A stretch of 64,000 nucleotides of DNA from CAVQND01 sp049518415 (GCA_049518415.1 JBEKRX010000055.1:1-64000), one strand, 5' to 3'. Shown: positions 26,125 through 35,013, numbered from the stretch's first letter. The notes: generated by a model from the sequence alone, not told the origin. A program made the numbers and translations.

Positions 26125-26288
26125 GTGCAAAAACAAATTCCGATTTTCTCCAACCCGGAGGGTTGGTAGAAAGTAGCCGGTGGTCGTTCAGGGTAAAGGG
26201 GGAACGACCACCGGGCTCCCGATTCCGAATCGGGATGCCAGAGAATAATGTTCGAATTACGCCTCGCCTTCGGAACTTGTTTTTGCAC
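26125..26288. repeat. 164-bp palindromic element with 19-bp terminal inverted repeats
   Basis: GTGCAAAAACAAATTCCGA (26125-26143) pairs with TCGGAACTTGTTTTTGCAC (26270-26288) with one mismatch. Inside, CCGGTGGTCGTTC and GAACGACCACCGG form a perfect 13-bp stem near 26177-26219, and CCCGATTCCGAATCGGG is another palindrome, shared with 30408-30437. It fills the whole gap between two convergent genes and may act both as a mobile element relic and as a bidirectional terminator. Confidence 0.8.
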
Positions 26289-26293
26289 GAGCC

Positions 26294-27652
26294 CTAAGGT
26301 TCGAGGATGACTACCGATGCGTGTGCGGGCGCCAGGAATTTGCGTGCGGCCTGGCGGACCTGTTCGGGGGTCAGTCTTGAAAGCTGCCGGGCGAGAGCTT
26401 CTTTGTGCGGCCCGTAGAGGAATTCGTTCATGCCCCATTGCAGGCCGAGGTTCAACTCCACCATCGCCGGTGTCACCCCCGGGGGCAGCGGTTGTCGCCG
26501 CAGCAGGCTGGGGTTGGGCACCTGGGTCAGTCCCTCGGCCAATTGGCGGCTCAACAGCGGCAGCACGGACAGGTCCTGGTCGGGCGAAGTCAGCCGTTGC
26601 AGGGGCCGCTCGAGTCTCTGCTCCAGGCCCTGGAACGTGGCACCCGGGCGCAAGCAGGCGGAGATGAAGAAAAAGTTTCCCTCCGGGGTCCGGAGGTCGG
26701 CCCCGGCCAGGGCCAGGCCGGCCATCTTCTTGAGTTCCGGGTCGGAGAAGAGTTGCATGTTGAGCCACTGGGCGGCGGCGAGGAGGGCGGGGAAATCATC
26801 CGCTGGCGCAGCCGATATGGGCCAGGTGAGGACCAGGTGGCGGGCGGGCAAGTCCCAGGTCATTTCGTGGCGGCCGGGGTGCAACTGGACGGGCGGGGCC
26901 GGTGTGGCGCGGGAACCGATGGTCCCCAGCGCCGCGGCGGCCACCGGCAGCGTCTGCGCGGAGTCCAGGCCGCCGGCGATGCAAACGACCACATTGCTCA
27001 ACAGAGCCAGGCGGCTGTCACGATAGGCCTGAATGTCCGCCAGCGAGGCCCGGGCGACATCCTGTTTGAGGGCCGCCCGCTTTTGGTCGTGGCGATAGCC
27101 CTGGGCCCAGGCCGCCAGCGCGAACTTGTGGGTGGCGAAGTTCCTGGCCGTGAAGTCGCATTCGGCGGCCACCTTGGGCTTTTCCGCCTCCAGACTGGCC
27201 TGCGTGAACGGCACGCCTTGAAGCCAGCGCCGCTGCTGGGACAGGCCCTCCTTCCAATTCCCCAGGTTGCCGTAGAAGTCCAACCGCATGTGATTGGGCA
27301 GGGTCTCGGCGTTGGCCTGGGACAAATCCCCGGGCTGGGTCGAGCGAATCACCAGGTGCTCGACCAGGTGCGCCCATTGGGCCTGGTTGGGACCGTCGCC
27401 CGCCAGCCCCATGGGCAGGTAGGTGAAGATGGCCGCGTTGGTGCTGCCGGGAAAACAGACGGACACCACCCGCAGGCCGTTGGTGAGCGTCAGCGACTTA
27501 GCCGCCGGGCTAGCCGACGGCCCCCCGCGGCAGGAGGTTGCGCACACGAGAATCCAGAGCAGGCACCCCAGCAGCGGCAGACGCGAGCCAGGTCCGTTGC
27601 CCGGGCGCGCGGCGGCCGGTTTCCCCCGTTGGGCATCCTTTCTCGCCGTCAT
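26294..27652 (-). CDS. M16 family zinc peptidase-like lipoprotein
   Basis: 452 residues from ATG 27652 (ATG 27676, 8 codons earlier, is possible). The leader ends in CLLWILVCATSC, a lipoprotein-like signal with a Cys anchor. The inverted zinc motif HLVEH (near residue 84) is the HxxEH of insulinase/processing-peptidase M16 proteins. LTLTNGLRVVSVCFPGSTNA and MGLAGDGPNQAQWAHLVEHL are the usual surroundings. The length fits a single half-enzyme. It probably degrades periplasmic peptides or assembles as a pair. It runs towards the palindromic element and has no operon partner. Confidence 0.85.
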   Translation of the reverse strand: MTARKDAQRGKPAAARPGNGPGSRLPLLGCLLWILVCATSCRGGPSASPAAKSLTLTNGLRVVSVCFPGSTNAAIFTYLPMGLAGDGPNQAQWAHLVEHLVIRSTQPGDLSQANAETLPNHMRLDFYGNLGNWKEGLSQQRRWLQGVPFTQASLEAEKPKVAAECDFTARNFATHKFALAAWAQGYRHDQKRAALKQDVARASLADIQAYRDSRLALLSNVVVCIAGGLDSAQTLPVAAAALGTIGSRATPAPPVQLHPGRHEMTWDLPARHLVLTWPISAAPADDFPALLAAAQWLNMQLFSDPELKKMAGLALAGADLRTPEGNFFFISACLRPGATFQGLEQRLERPLQRLTSPDQDLSVLPLLSRQLAEGLTQVPNPSLLRRQPLPPGVTPAMVELNLGLQWGMNEFLYGPHKEALARQLSRLTPEQVRQAARKFLAPAHASVVILEP

Positions 27653-27876
27653 AGTCAATTGGCTGGTCGTCACCATACGACGGTTTAAGTATCCGAAAAG
27701 GGCCCCGTGGTGACAAGAGGGCGCCGCTGGGCAGGACCACCGTGGCGGCCGCCATCCCCGGCTGCCAGTCAAGGCGGCACCTTCGTTATCTTCGTTACCT
27801 TCTGTAAAAACCAGTGGCAGCAGCAGGGCGCGGTTCCGGATCGACAAATCGGGTGGCGCCGGGCAAGCTTGCGGCG

Positions 27877-28179
27877 ATGCGACCGGTGGACATACAGCCG
27901 ATTGGAGAAGAACTGGCAATCAAGTGGGACGATGGCGGCGAGAGTTACATTCCCCTCGAAAAGCTGCGGCGGGGGTGTCCGTGCGCCGGCTGCCGCCGGG
28001 AGGCGGACATCATGGGGAACCTCCACCAGAACCCCGAGCCACCGCTCCCGCCTGAGGCCTTCCGGCTGGCGCGCCTCGAGACCGTAGGGGGCTATGCGGT
28101 CCAGCCAACCTGGGCCGATGGCCACACTACGGGGATTTATCCCTTTGATTACCTCAGGCGAATGGCCCAGGCGGCCTGA
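27877..28179 (+). CDS. DUF971 family protein
   Basis: 100 residues from ATG 27877; earlier in-frame starts add non-homologous residues. The motif RRGCPCAGCRREADIMGNLH holds the Cys-rich core, and GGYAVQPTWADGHTTGIYPF followed by DYLRRM is the typical DUF971 ending (the N-terminal zinc/iron-binding domain related to gamma-butyrobetaine hydroxylase). Standalone DUF971 proteins are often linked to iron-sulphur protein maturation, which is a general association and not shown here. Confidence 0.9.
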   Translation: MRPVDIQPIGEELAIKWDDGGESYIPLEKLRRGCPCAGCRREADIMGNLHQNPEPPLPPEAFRLARLETVGGYAVQPTWADGHTTGIYPFDYLRRMAQAA

Positions 28180-28289
28180 GCCACTATCTCCGCCGGCGTG
28201 TTCAAAATCTCACACTGTCAGAATCTGGAAGATTCCGCCCCGCCCGGGGGGCTAGATTCAACGGTAAGCTTTGAACCAATGGCATTGGA

Positions 28290-29279
28290 ATGAAACCCCG
28301 ATTTTCAAGCGCGTGGGCAAGCGGCGGCCTTGGCGGCAGCCTGGCCCTGGTCCTTGGCCTGGCTTGGGCGGCGGCCGCCGCCGCCGCCGGCCTGAGTCTC
28401 AGCACGAGTGAAGAGCCCACCGCCGGGACGGTGCTCTGGGGGCAGCAGAAGCTGTTCGTCTATGCCTTCGCCCCGCAGAAGTTCAAACCTTATGTGAAGG
28501 AACTCGCCCCGCTGGACGGCGAAAACATCCTCCGCGATGCGCCCTATGATCATCTGCACCATCACGCGCTGATGTATGGCATCCGCGTGAACGGGATCAA
28601 CTTCTGGGAAGAAGTCGCCGGCAGCGGCGTGCAGAAGGTGATCCGGACCTGGCGGCCGGTCTTTAGCGAGGCCGGGTTCGGCAGGCCGGCGCAGGCGCAA
28701 TGCGAGCAGTTGCTGCACTGGGTCGCCCCCGCAGAGGCCTTTCTGCCCGATACCGCGCCGGTCGCCCTGTTGGTTGAGCACCGCACCCTGCTGCTGACCG
28801 TCAACCCGGCCCAGCATGAGGTCGCCCTCCAATGGAAGTCCAAGTTCCACGTGGGCGGCAAGACCAATACCGTGACCCTGAGCGGCGCGAGCTATCACGG
28901 CCTCGGCCTCCGCTTCCGCCAGGACCTCGATGCCCTGGCCGTGCACTCACTGGCAGGCGCGCCTCCCGACCTGGCCAGCAACCGGCAGGACGTTTCCCGC
29001 GCGCCCTGGGCGGCGGTCTCTTTCGACGCGCCAGGCCATCCCGTCACCATCGCGCTGGCCGGCCATCCCGCCAATCAGCGTGGCGACGCGGCCTTTTTCA
29101 GCATGCTCACCCCCTTCGCCTACCTGTCCGCCACGCAGGGCCTGGACAAGGAGCCGCTGATTTATCACCAGGGCGACCAGTTCGAGTTGAATTACCTGGT
29201 CCTCCTTTACCCGGAAGCAAGGTATCCTTCCGCAGCCCTGCGCGAGCGCGTGGAGGCCTGGCGGCAAACCAAACCTTGA
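28290..29279 (+). CDS. DUF6807 (PmoA-like) family exported protein
   Basis: 329 residues. A signal peptide of about 34 residues (alanine-rich, ending near AAAAAG). DAPYDHLHHHALMYGI, a variant of the DHPHHRG motif of DUF6807 proteins, lies near residue 80, and HQGDQFELNYLVLLYPE near the end is also characteristic. These proteins are widespread in planctomycete-verrucomicrobial sugar catabolism clusters; the molecular role is not established. The next gene begins 27 bases later on the same strand, so they are an operon. Confidence 0.88.
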   Translation: MKPRFSSAWASGGLGGSLALVLGLAWAAAAAAAGLSLSTSEEPTAGTVLWGQQKLFVYAFAPQKFKPYVKELAPLDGENILRDAPYDHLHHHALMYGIRVNGINFWEEVAGSGVQKVIRTWRPVFSEAGFGRPAQAQCEQLLHWVAPAEAFLPDTAPVALLVEHRTLLLTVNPAQHEVALQWKSKFHVGGKTNTVTLSGASYHGLGLRFRQDLDALAVHSLAGAPPDLASNRQDVSRAPWAAVSFDAPGHPVTIALAGHPANQRGDAAFFSMLTPFAYLSATQGLDKEPLIYHQGDQFELNYLVLLYPEARYPSAALRERVEAWRQTKP

Positions 29280-29306
29280 AACCCGCAATTCCAACCACCA
29301 TACCAC

Positions 29307-30131
29307 ATGGGCAAAATCGGCCTGGGCGTTAACCTCGAATTCATCCGGCACCACGACAAACCCTTCGAGTGGGGCGTCGAAAAGGCCGCCGAACTCGGCT
29401 ATGAGTACGTCGAACCGATGGTGCATTGGGGACGCGAACTGTTGAGCGAGGCCGGTTATTTCCACAGCGTCTCGATGCTCGACGACCCCTTGCGCGTGAA
29501 GCGCGCCTGCGAGCAAGCCGGCGTGAAGCTTTCCGGCCTCTCGGCCCACTCGCCGCTCTGCAAGCCGGAGATCAGCGTCGAGTACCTCAAGCAGGCCCTC
29601 CGCTTCGCCGCCGAATGCGGCGCGCCCCTCATCAATACCGACGAAGGCCCCAAACCTGCCTGGACCACCGAGGCCGAGGACCATACCCTCATGCGTTACA
29701 CCTTGATGGAAGCCGCCAAGGTCGCCGAACCCCGGCACCTCCTGATCGGCCTCGAACCGCATCAACAATACAGCCAACACCCCGCGGGGCTCGACCGCAT
29801 TTACAGGCTGGTCAAGAGCCCCGCTATCGGCATCAACTTCGATACCGGCAACAGCTATCTCTGCGGCCACGACCCCTACCAGTGGCTCGCCCATGTCCTC
29901 AACCGCCTGGTCCACCTCCATGCCAAGGACATTTCCCCCCAGCAATCCTCCGCCCAACGCGGCAAAGTCACCGGCACCGCCGTCGGCTGCGCTTGCGGCG
30001 ACGGCGTGATTGACTGGGCGCGCGTCATCCGCCTCTGCCGCAAGGCCAAACGCGACATCGTCTTTTCCGTCGAGTGCGGCACGCTCGAGCAGGCCCAGCG
30101 CTCGGTGGCTCATCTCCAACCGCTGCTCTGA
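29307..30131 (+). CDS. Sugar phosphate isomerase/epimerase (xylose isomerase-like TIM barrel)
   Basis: 274 residues without a signal peptide. Shows the AP endonuclease-2/xylose isomerase-like pattern: GVNLEFIRHHDKPFEWG, the strand-4 GLEPH motif (residue 152), INFDTGNSYL with metal-binding Asp near 176, LHAKDI near 202, and FSVECGT near 255. It probably interconverts a keto sugar (for example 2-keto-3-deoxy or erythrulose type), but substrate cannot be read. It is cotranscribed with the DUF6807 gene. Confidence 0.88.
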   Translation: MGKIGLGVNLEFIRHHDKPFEWGVEKAAELGYEYVEPMVHWGRELLSEAGYFHSVSMLDDPLRVKRACEQAGVKLSGLSAHSPLCKPEISVEYLKQALRFAAECGAPLINTDEGPKPAWTTEAEDHTLMRYTLMEAAKVAEPRHLLIGLEPHQQYSQHPAGLDRIYRLVKSPAIGINFDTGNSYLCGHDPYQWLAHVLNRLVHLHAKDISPQQSSAQRGKVTGTAVGCACGDGVIDWARVIRLCRKAKRDIVFSVECGTLEQAQRSVAHLQPLL

Positions 30132-30223
30132 GCCGCAGGCCCCCCTGGCGGCCCAAGCCTTCGGCTACAGTTCTCGACCGGCAAAACTCGTTGTCATCAC
30201 CTCAAATTTCGCTCCCATTGCAG

Positions 30224-30294
30224 GTAGCCGCCGACGTTAGTCGGCGCACTATTCGTCTTCGGGAAGACCAGCGCCGACTGACGTCGGCGGCTAC
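30224..30294. repeat. REP-like inverted repeat pair
   Basis: GTAGCCGCCGACGTTAGTCG (30224, extending to GCGC) is complementary, with one difference, to GCGCCGACTGACGTCGGCGG (30271, ending CTAC at 30294). The loop contains the mini-hairpin GTCTTC-GGGAAGAC. It has the size and symmetry of a bidirectional REP (BIME) element, downstream of the isomerase gene. Confidence 0.75.
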
Positions 30295-30395
30295 ATGTCG
30301 TATGGCGCGGGTGCCCGACCACACGCAGCGTTCCAGTGCCTCCCCACCTGAATATTTACTGACCATTAAGCAATACTCAATTCTCAATTCTCAAT

Positions 30396-30437
30396 GAATC
30401 CCGATTCCGAATCCCGATTCCGAATCGGGATTCCAGA
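30396..30437 (+). repeat. Palindromic ATTCCGAATCGGGATTCC repeat
   Basis: AATCCCGATTCCG occurs twice in tandem and ends in CCGAATCGGGATTCCAGAG. The last 25 bases match 26217-26242 (inside the 164-bp palindromic element) with one difference. It appears to be a detached piece of that element family. Confidence 0.55.
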
Positions 30438-30465
30438 GGTGGTCTGAGGCCCAGCCTCGCTAGTC

Positions 30466-30500
30466 CTATTGGCTGTATTGGCTGTATTGGCTGTATTGGC
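30466..30500 (+). repeat. 9-bp tandem repeat array (ATTGGCT type), locus 2
   Basis: Four nearly perfect copies of GTATTGGCT run into ATTTTTTGTCCAAAA, the same end as locus 1. It lies about 290 bases before mqnA, on its coding strand. Confidence 0.8.
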
Positions 30501-30662
30501 ATTTTTTGTCCAAAACCCAAAGCGCCCTCAAGCTGAATGTCCTCCGGGATTCCCATCAGGTCCTGAACCACGTCTCTCGACCCGCAGCGGTCCCGCGCCG
30601 CGCGCCCCTCCGGCCCCCCAATTGTCTTTTGCATTTTCGCGGCTGCCAGATAACATTGCCCT

Positions 30663-30803
30663 ATGACACTGCTCCAACGCGCCCGCGAGGAGGCCGTCGC
30701 CGCCATTCGCCGCCTGAGCGCCTTGGCCGCGCCCCTGGCGACCGCATTCCTCCGCCGTTATCGCCCTGACCGCCGGCCCTGCCCCGCAGCCTATGGGCGA
30801 TGA
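30663..30803 (+). CDS. Possible small protein overlapping the mqnA start
   Basis: A 46-residue frame begins ATG 30663 (MTLLQRAREEAVAAIRRLSA, arginine-rich and amphipathic) and ends with TGA 30801-30803, 8 bases inside the mqnA start region. Either a leader peptide coupled to mqnA or chance. No homologous family is recognised. Confidence 0.25.
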   Translation: MTLLQRAREEAVAAIRRLSALAAPLATAFLRRYRPDRRPCPAAYGR

Positions 30804-31656
30804 TATTCCCACGCTGCGGCTGGCGCCGTCTGAAACGGCGGAAGAACTGGCGCAGCGTTGCGCACCCCAGCCGGGCCAAGCCAGCCTCGAACCATCCCTC
30901 GCCCCCTTCCGCGTCGGCTCCGTCCGCTTTCTCAACGCCGTGCCCCTGACCCGCGGGCTCGAAGACGAAGTGGTTTTCGCTACCCCCTCGGAACTGGCCG
31001 CGATGCTCCGGCGCAATGAACTGGACGCCGCCCTGGTGAGCGTGACCGAGACGCTCCTGCGCGACGACTACGATATCCTGGACGGCGTGGCCATCGCCTC
31101 GCTCGGCGAGGTCAAAAGCGTTTTCCTGGCGCATCGCGGCCCGATTGACCAGGCGCGCGAGGTCTTCTGCGACCAGGCCTCCCTTGCCAGCGTGCACCTG
31201 CTGCGCGTCTTGCTGGCGGAGCGCGGCCTCAAACCCGATTTCAAGCCCCTGCCCGGCTACGACTTCGCCGGCCTGCCGGACTACACGCTGCTCATCGGCG
31301 ACCACGCCCTGGATTTCTCCCTGGCCCCGCGCGCGCACCAGATTTGGGACCTGGGCGCCGCCTGGCACGAGCTGACCAGGCTGCCCTTCGTCTATGCCGT
31401 ATGGGCCTTGCGCCGCGGCCTGCACAACGCCGCCCTGCGCCGCCAACTCCGCGGCGCCCGCCAGTTCGGCCTCGACACCCTCGATTCCATCATCCGCAGC
31501 CGCACCGAATACGATTACGAGTTCCGCAAGGATTACCTGGGCTGGCATATCCATTACCACCTCGCCGACGACGAAAAGCGCGGCCTGGCCCGATTCGCCG
31601 ACCTGCTCCGCAAACATGGGCTCGGGCCCCTGTACGAGCCGCGATACGTCCTCTGA
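30793..31656 (+). CDS. mqnA: MqnA-type chorismate dehydratase (futalosine menaquinone pathway)
   Basis: 287 residues. VGSVRFLNAVPLTRGL near residue 40 is the characteristic MqnA/MqnD start, followed by LRRNELDAALVSVTE, HALLIGD-type LLIGDHALDF near 170, and YLGWHIHYHLADDEKRGL near 247. MqnA dehydrates chorismate to 3-enolpyruvylbenzoate, the first step of the futalosine route to menaquinone. About 38 residues precede the conserved core, so the true start might be later (for example near residue 38), but ATG 30793 is the only nearby ATG. No other mqn gene is in the window, so the pathway is dispersed. Confidence 0.9.
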   Translation: MGDDIPTLRLAPSETAEELAQRCAPQPGQASLEPSLAPFRVGSVRFLNAVPLTRGLEDEVVFATPSELAAMLRRNELDAALVSVTETLLRDDYDILDGVAIASLGEVKSVFLAHRGPIDQAREVFCDQASLASVHLLRVLLAERGLKPDFKPLPGYDFAGLPDYTLLIGDHALDFSLAPRAHQIWDLGAAWHELTRLPFVYAVWALRRGLHNAALRRQLRGARQFGLDTLDSIIRSRTEYDYEFRKDYLGWHIHYHLADDEKRGLARFADLLRKHGLGPLYEPRYVL

Positions 31657-31667
31657 GTTGCAGAGTA

Positions 31668-31752
31668 AGCGTCCCAAAGCGACGCCAATCCCGACACATC
31701 GGGATTGCGGCCAAACCCCGAGGGGCGGGGGCCGAAACCCCGTTGGGGCTTT
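31668..31752 (+). repeat. Dispersed palindromic repeat, copy B
   Basis: ACGCCAATCCCGACACATCG at 31681 starts a stretch of about 72 bases that matches copy A at 22262 with about 80 percent identity; weaker similarity extends 13 bases to the left. The stem AATCCCGA-CACA-TCGGGATT is perfect here. It lies downstream of mqnA. Confidence 0.65.
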
Positions 31753-31859
31753 AGATGATTTCGCGCCTCGACACTATTTCCTGAATCCGCCCTGGCCTCA
31801 ACCCTTTGACAAAACTGTGCTATTGACACCGGGGGCCTGGTCCAAAGACTATCCAGGGC

Positions 31860-33224
31860 ATGACTGAACTCATTCATTCTCCATCGTCACGTCGTGAGTT
31901 TCTCAAAAATACTGGCCGGCTGGCCGCAGCCTCGGCCCTGGCCGGAGTCGCCCTTCCCCAGGTCCACGCCGCCGGCAGCGACCTGCTGCAAGTGGCGCTC
32001 ATCGGCTGTGGCGGACGGGGCACCGGCGCCGCCGGCGAGGCCCTCTCCACCAAGAGCGGCCCGATCAAACTGGTGGCCATGGCCGATGTGTTCGCGCAGC
32101 GGTTGCAGGACAGTTACGCCGGCTTGCAGCGGGGCTTCGCCGCCCAAATGGACGTGCCCGAGGACCGCCGCTTCATCGGCTTCGACGCCTACCGCAAGGC
32201 GATGGACTGCCTCAAACCGGGGGACGTGGCGATTTTTGCGACGCCGCCCGCCTTTCGCTGGGTGCATTTCGGCTACGCCATCCCAAAAGGGCTGAACGTT
32301 TTCATGGAGAAACCCATCACGGTGGATGGTCCCGCCACGCGCAAGCTCCTGGCCCTGGCGGAGGAGTCTGAAAAGAAGCGCCTCAAGGTCGGGGTCGGCC
32401 TCATGATCCGCCACTGCAAGGCCCGCCAGGAACTCCATGAACGCATCCAAGCCGGCCAGATCGGCCAACTCATCCTCCTGCGCGCCTACCGCATGGCGGG
32501 ACAAGCCGCCCAGGCTCGGCACTGGCCCAGCGACCTGACCGAATTGCTCTACCAGGTCCGCCATTTCCACAGCTTCCTCTGGGCCAGCGGCGGCGTCTTC
32601 AGCGATTTCAACATCCATCAAATCGATGAGTGTTCCTGGATGAAAAACGCCTGGCCGATCAAAGCCCACGCCACCGGCGGCCGCCATTATCGCGGCGATT
32701 CCCTGGACCAGAACTTCGACAACTATTCCGTCGAATACACCTACCCGGACGGCACCAAGCTGTTCTTCATCGGCCGCTGTGAAAACGGGTGCTACGAAGA
32801 ATTCGCCAGCTATGCCCAAGGCACCAATGGCTCGGCCATCATTTCCACCTCCGCCCATCACCCCGGCCGCTGCCGCCTCTTCAGAGGGCACAATCTCACC
32901 CGTGCCGATATGCTCTGGGCCTTTCCCCAGCCCGAGCCCAATCCCTACCAACTGGAATGGGACGACCTCGTCCACGCCATCCGCCAGGACCTGCCCCACA
33001 ATGAGGCGCGGCGCGGCGCCATGGCCAGCCTGGTCACGTCCATGGGCCGCATGGCCGCCCATACCGGCCAGGTCGTCACCTACGACGACATGCTCCAATG
33101 CCCGCACGAATTCGCCCCGGAGCTGGACAAGCTCACCCCGGACTCCCCCGCCCCGCTCCAACTCGGCCCCAACGGCAAGTATCCCCTCCCCGAACCGGGC
33201 ATCAAGAAGGACCGCGAGTACTGA
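31860..33224 (+). CDS. Tat-exported Gfo/Idh/MocA family oxidoreductase
   Basis: 454 residues. SSRREFLK near residue 10 is a twin-arginine signal, followed by a hydrophobic stretch ending HAAG. The mature protein has a Rossmann fold with VALIGCGGRGTGAAG near 46 for NAD(P) binding, the EKPITVDG motif (near 141) holding the typical Lys, and GGVFSDFNIHQIDE near 243 with the family's His/Asp region. These enzymes oxidise or reduce sugars, and in Verrucomicrobiota they are often exported as here. It stands alone and its substrate is unknown. Confidence 0.93.
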   Translation: MTELIHSPSSRREFLKNTGRLAAASALAGVALPQVHAAGSDLLQVALIGCGGRGTGAAGEALSTKSGPIKLVAMADVFAQRLQDSYAGLQRGFAAQMDVPEDRRFIGFDAYRKAMDCLKPGDVAIFATPPAFRWVHFGYAIPKGLNVFMEKPITVDGPATRKLLALAEESEKKRLKVGVGLMIRHCKARQELHERIQAGQIGQLILLRAYRMAGQAAQARHWPSDLTELLYQVRHFHSFLWASGGVFSDFNIHQIDECSWMKNAWPIKAHATGGRHYRGDSLDQNFDNYSVEYTYPDGTKLFFIGRCENGCYEEFASYAQGTNGSAIISTSAHHPGRCRLFRGHNLTRADMLWAFPQPEPNPYQLEWDDLVHAIRQDLPHNEARRGAMASLVTSMGRMAAHTGQVVTYDDMLQCPHEFAPELDKLTPDSPAPLQLGPNGKYPLPEPGIKKDREY

Positions 33225-33348
33225 GCCTATACCGATTTCCCAGGGCCTGGGTTGCAGGGTGGCGAGGGTCGCGGGTCGAGGCTCGCGGAACCCAACGGGA
33301 GGCGTGGGCCAAATCCGCTATAGAGTAGAGTTTTCCCGGCAGGCCGGC

Positions 33349-33370
33349 GCGCAGAGCTCCAGCTCTGCGC
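33349..33370. repeat. Perfect 10-bp hairpin GCGCAGAGCT-CC-AGCTCTGCGC
   Basis: A fully complementary palindrome with a 2-base centre, downstream of the oxidoreductase gene. No T-run follows, so it is not a classic terminator. A small repeat-like element. Confidence 0.5.
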
Positions 33371-33488
33371 CAGCCGACACCGTATCTCGCCCGCCTGTGC
33401 AGCCTCGAGCCCTTCCCACTCGACCCCGACGCCCGGCGCTCACACTTTTCTATTCGACATCTCCGCCGAGGCGTCGGACATTCCCGGC

Positions 33489-34067
33489 ATGGTTGCCACT
33501 CATTCTACCATGCTGCCCCTCGGCACAAAGGCCCCGGACTTCCGGCTGCCGGAGACCAACGGAAAAACGGTCTCGCTCTCCGATTTCAAAAGCGCCCCGG
33601 CGCTCCTGGTCGTGTTCCTGTGCAATCATTGCCCCTACGTCAAGCACATCCGCGCCGGCCTCGCTCAATTGGCCCGCGACTACCTCCCGCGCGGGGTGGG
33701 CATCGTCGGCATCAGCTCCAACGACATCGCCAATTACCCCGCCGACAGCCCAGCCCTGATGGCGGAGGAAGCCAAAGCCGCCGGCTACCTTTTTCCGTAC
33801 CTCTATGACGAGACCCAAGCGGTGGCCAAGGCCTATCGCGCCGCCTGCACGCCGGATTTCTTCCTCTTCGGCCCCGGCCAACGCCTGGTCTATCGCGGCC
33901 AAATGGACGACAGCCGGCCCGGCAACGACATCCTCGTCACCGGCCAGCACCTGCGCGCCGCCCTCGAGGCCGTGCTCACCGGCAAACCCGTTTCGCCCAG
34001 CCAGCAATCCAGCCTCGGCTGTAACATCAAATGGAAGCCGGGAAATGAGCCGGATTACTTTGGCTAA
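33489..34067 (+). CDS. Thioredoxin-like (AhpC/TSA-type) redoxin
   Basis: 192 residues. MLPLGTKAPDFRLPETNGKT is the usual redoxin opening. VVFLCNHCPYVKH (near residue 45) contains the C-x-x-C redox pair. FPYLYDETQAVAKAYRAACT followed by PDFFLF is typical of this family, which is widely annotated as thioredoxin-family or peroxiredoxin-like proteins. No signal peptide, so probably cytosolic. ATG 33489 is used; ATG 33510 (MLPLG) is equally possible. Confidence 0.9.
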   Translation: MVATHSTMLPLGTKAPDFRLPETNGKTVSLSDFKSAPALLVVFLCNHCPYVKHIRAGLAQLARDYLPRGVGIVGISSNDIANYPADSPALMAEEAKAAGYLFPYLYDETQAVAKAYRAACTPDFFLFGPGQRLVYRGQMDDSRPGNDILVTGQHLRAALEAVLTGKPVSPSQQSSLGCNIKWKPGNEPDYFG

Positions 34068-34098
34068 GCGTGGAACCGTTGAAGCTGCCGAACCCGGA

Positions 34099-35013
34099 AT
34101 GTCCTCACACCTTGGCATCGAAATCGGCGGCACCAAGCTGCAACTGGTCCTGGGCGATGAGCGGGGAAAGATTCACGCGCGCCGAAAGCTCGAGGTCGAG
34201 CCGGGCCGCGGCGCCGAGGGCATTCGGCAGCAGATCCAGCGCGCCTTGCCGGAGTTGCTCCGCCCTCGCCAGGTCCGGGCGGCGGGCGTAGGCTTTGGCG
34301 GGCCGGTGGATTGGCGAACAGGGAAGATCTGCCGCTCGCACCAGGTCGAGGGATGGTCGGAATTTGACTTGGCCGGCTGGCTGCGCCAACTAGCCGGCGT
34401 GCCCGTGCTCGTGGACAACGACGCGAACGTAGGCGCCCTGGGCGAAGCCAGCCATGGGGCCGGCGCCGGCTTCAACCCGGTCTTTTATATCACCCTCGGC
34501 AGCGGCGTGGGCGGCGGGCTCGTGGTGGATGGCCGAATCTATCACGGCGCGACGCCGGGCGAAGCGGAGATCGGCCACGTCCGGCTGGATCGTCAGGGAA
34601 CCATTGTTGAGGCGCGCTGCTCGGGGTGGGCGGTGGACGCGCGCATCCGGCAGTTGAACGCCCAGGCGCCGGCCAGCGCCCTGGCGCAACTGGCCCGCCG
34701 CAGCAGCGGCGGGGAAGCCAGGCACCTGGCGGCTGCCCTCCAGCGGGGCGATGCCGCCGCCAAACAAATTCTCCGCGAGACCGCCGAGGACCTCGCCTTC
34801 GGGCTCTCGCACGTCGTACACTTGTTCCATCCCCAAATCATCGTCTTGGGCGGCGGTTTGTCCGGGGTGGGCGAGCCCTTGCGCGCGGCCGTCCAAGACG
34901 CCCTGCCCCGCTTCATCATGGAGGCCTTCGCGCCCGGCCCGCGCCTGGCCCTGGCCGCCCTGGGCGAGGATGCCGTGCCCACCGGGGCGCTGGTCCTGGC
35001 GAGGACAAGCTGA
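34099..35013 (+). CDS. ROK family sugar kinase-like protein lacking the Zn-binding cysteines
   Basis: 304 residues from ATG 34099 (ATG 34045 is in frame but overlaps the upstream gene). LGIEIGGTKLQLVLGDE is the ATP-binding start of ROK kinases; PVLVDNDANVGALGE (near residue 103) contains the catalytic Asp, and GGGLVVDGRIYHGATPGEAE follows. After EIGH, ROK proteins normally have CxCGxxGCxE; here it is HVRLDRQGTIVEARCSGWAV, with only one cysteine. So the zinc site is lost or the protein is a divergent ROK. Phosphorylation of glucose or an amino sugar is the family role. Confidence 0.85.
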   Translation: MSSHLGIEIGGTKLQLVLGDERGKIHARRKLEVEPGRGAEGIRQQIQRALPELLRPRQVRAAGVGFGGPVDWRTGKICRSHQVEGWSEFDLAGWLRQLAGVPVLVDNDANVGALGEASHGAGAGFNPVFYITLGSGVGGGLVVDGRIYHGATPGEAEIGHVRLDRQGTIVEARCSGWAVDARIRQLNAQAPASALAQLARRSSGGEARHLAAALQRGDAAAKQILRETAEDLAFGLSHVVHLFHPQIIVLGGGLSGVGEPLRAAVQDALPRFIMEAFAPGPRLALAALGEDAVPTGALVLARTS

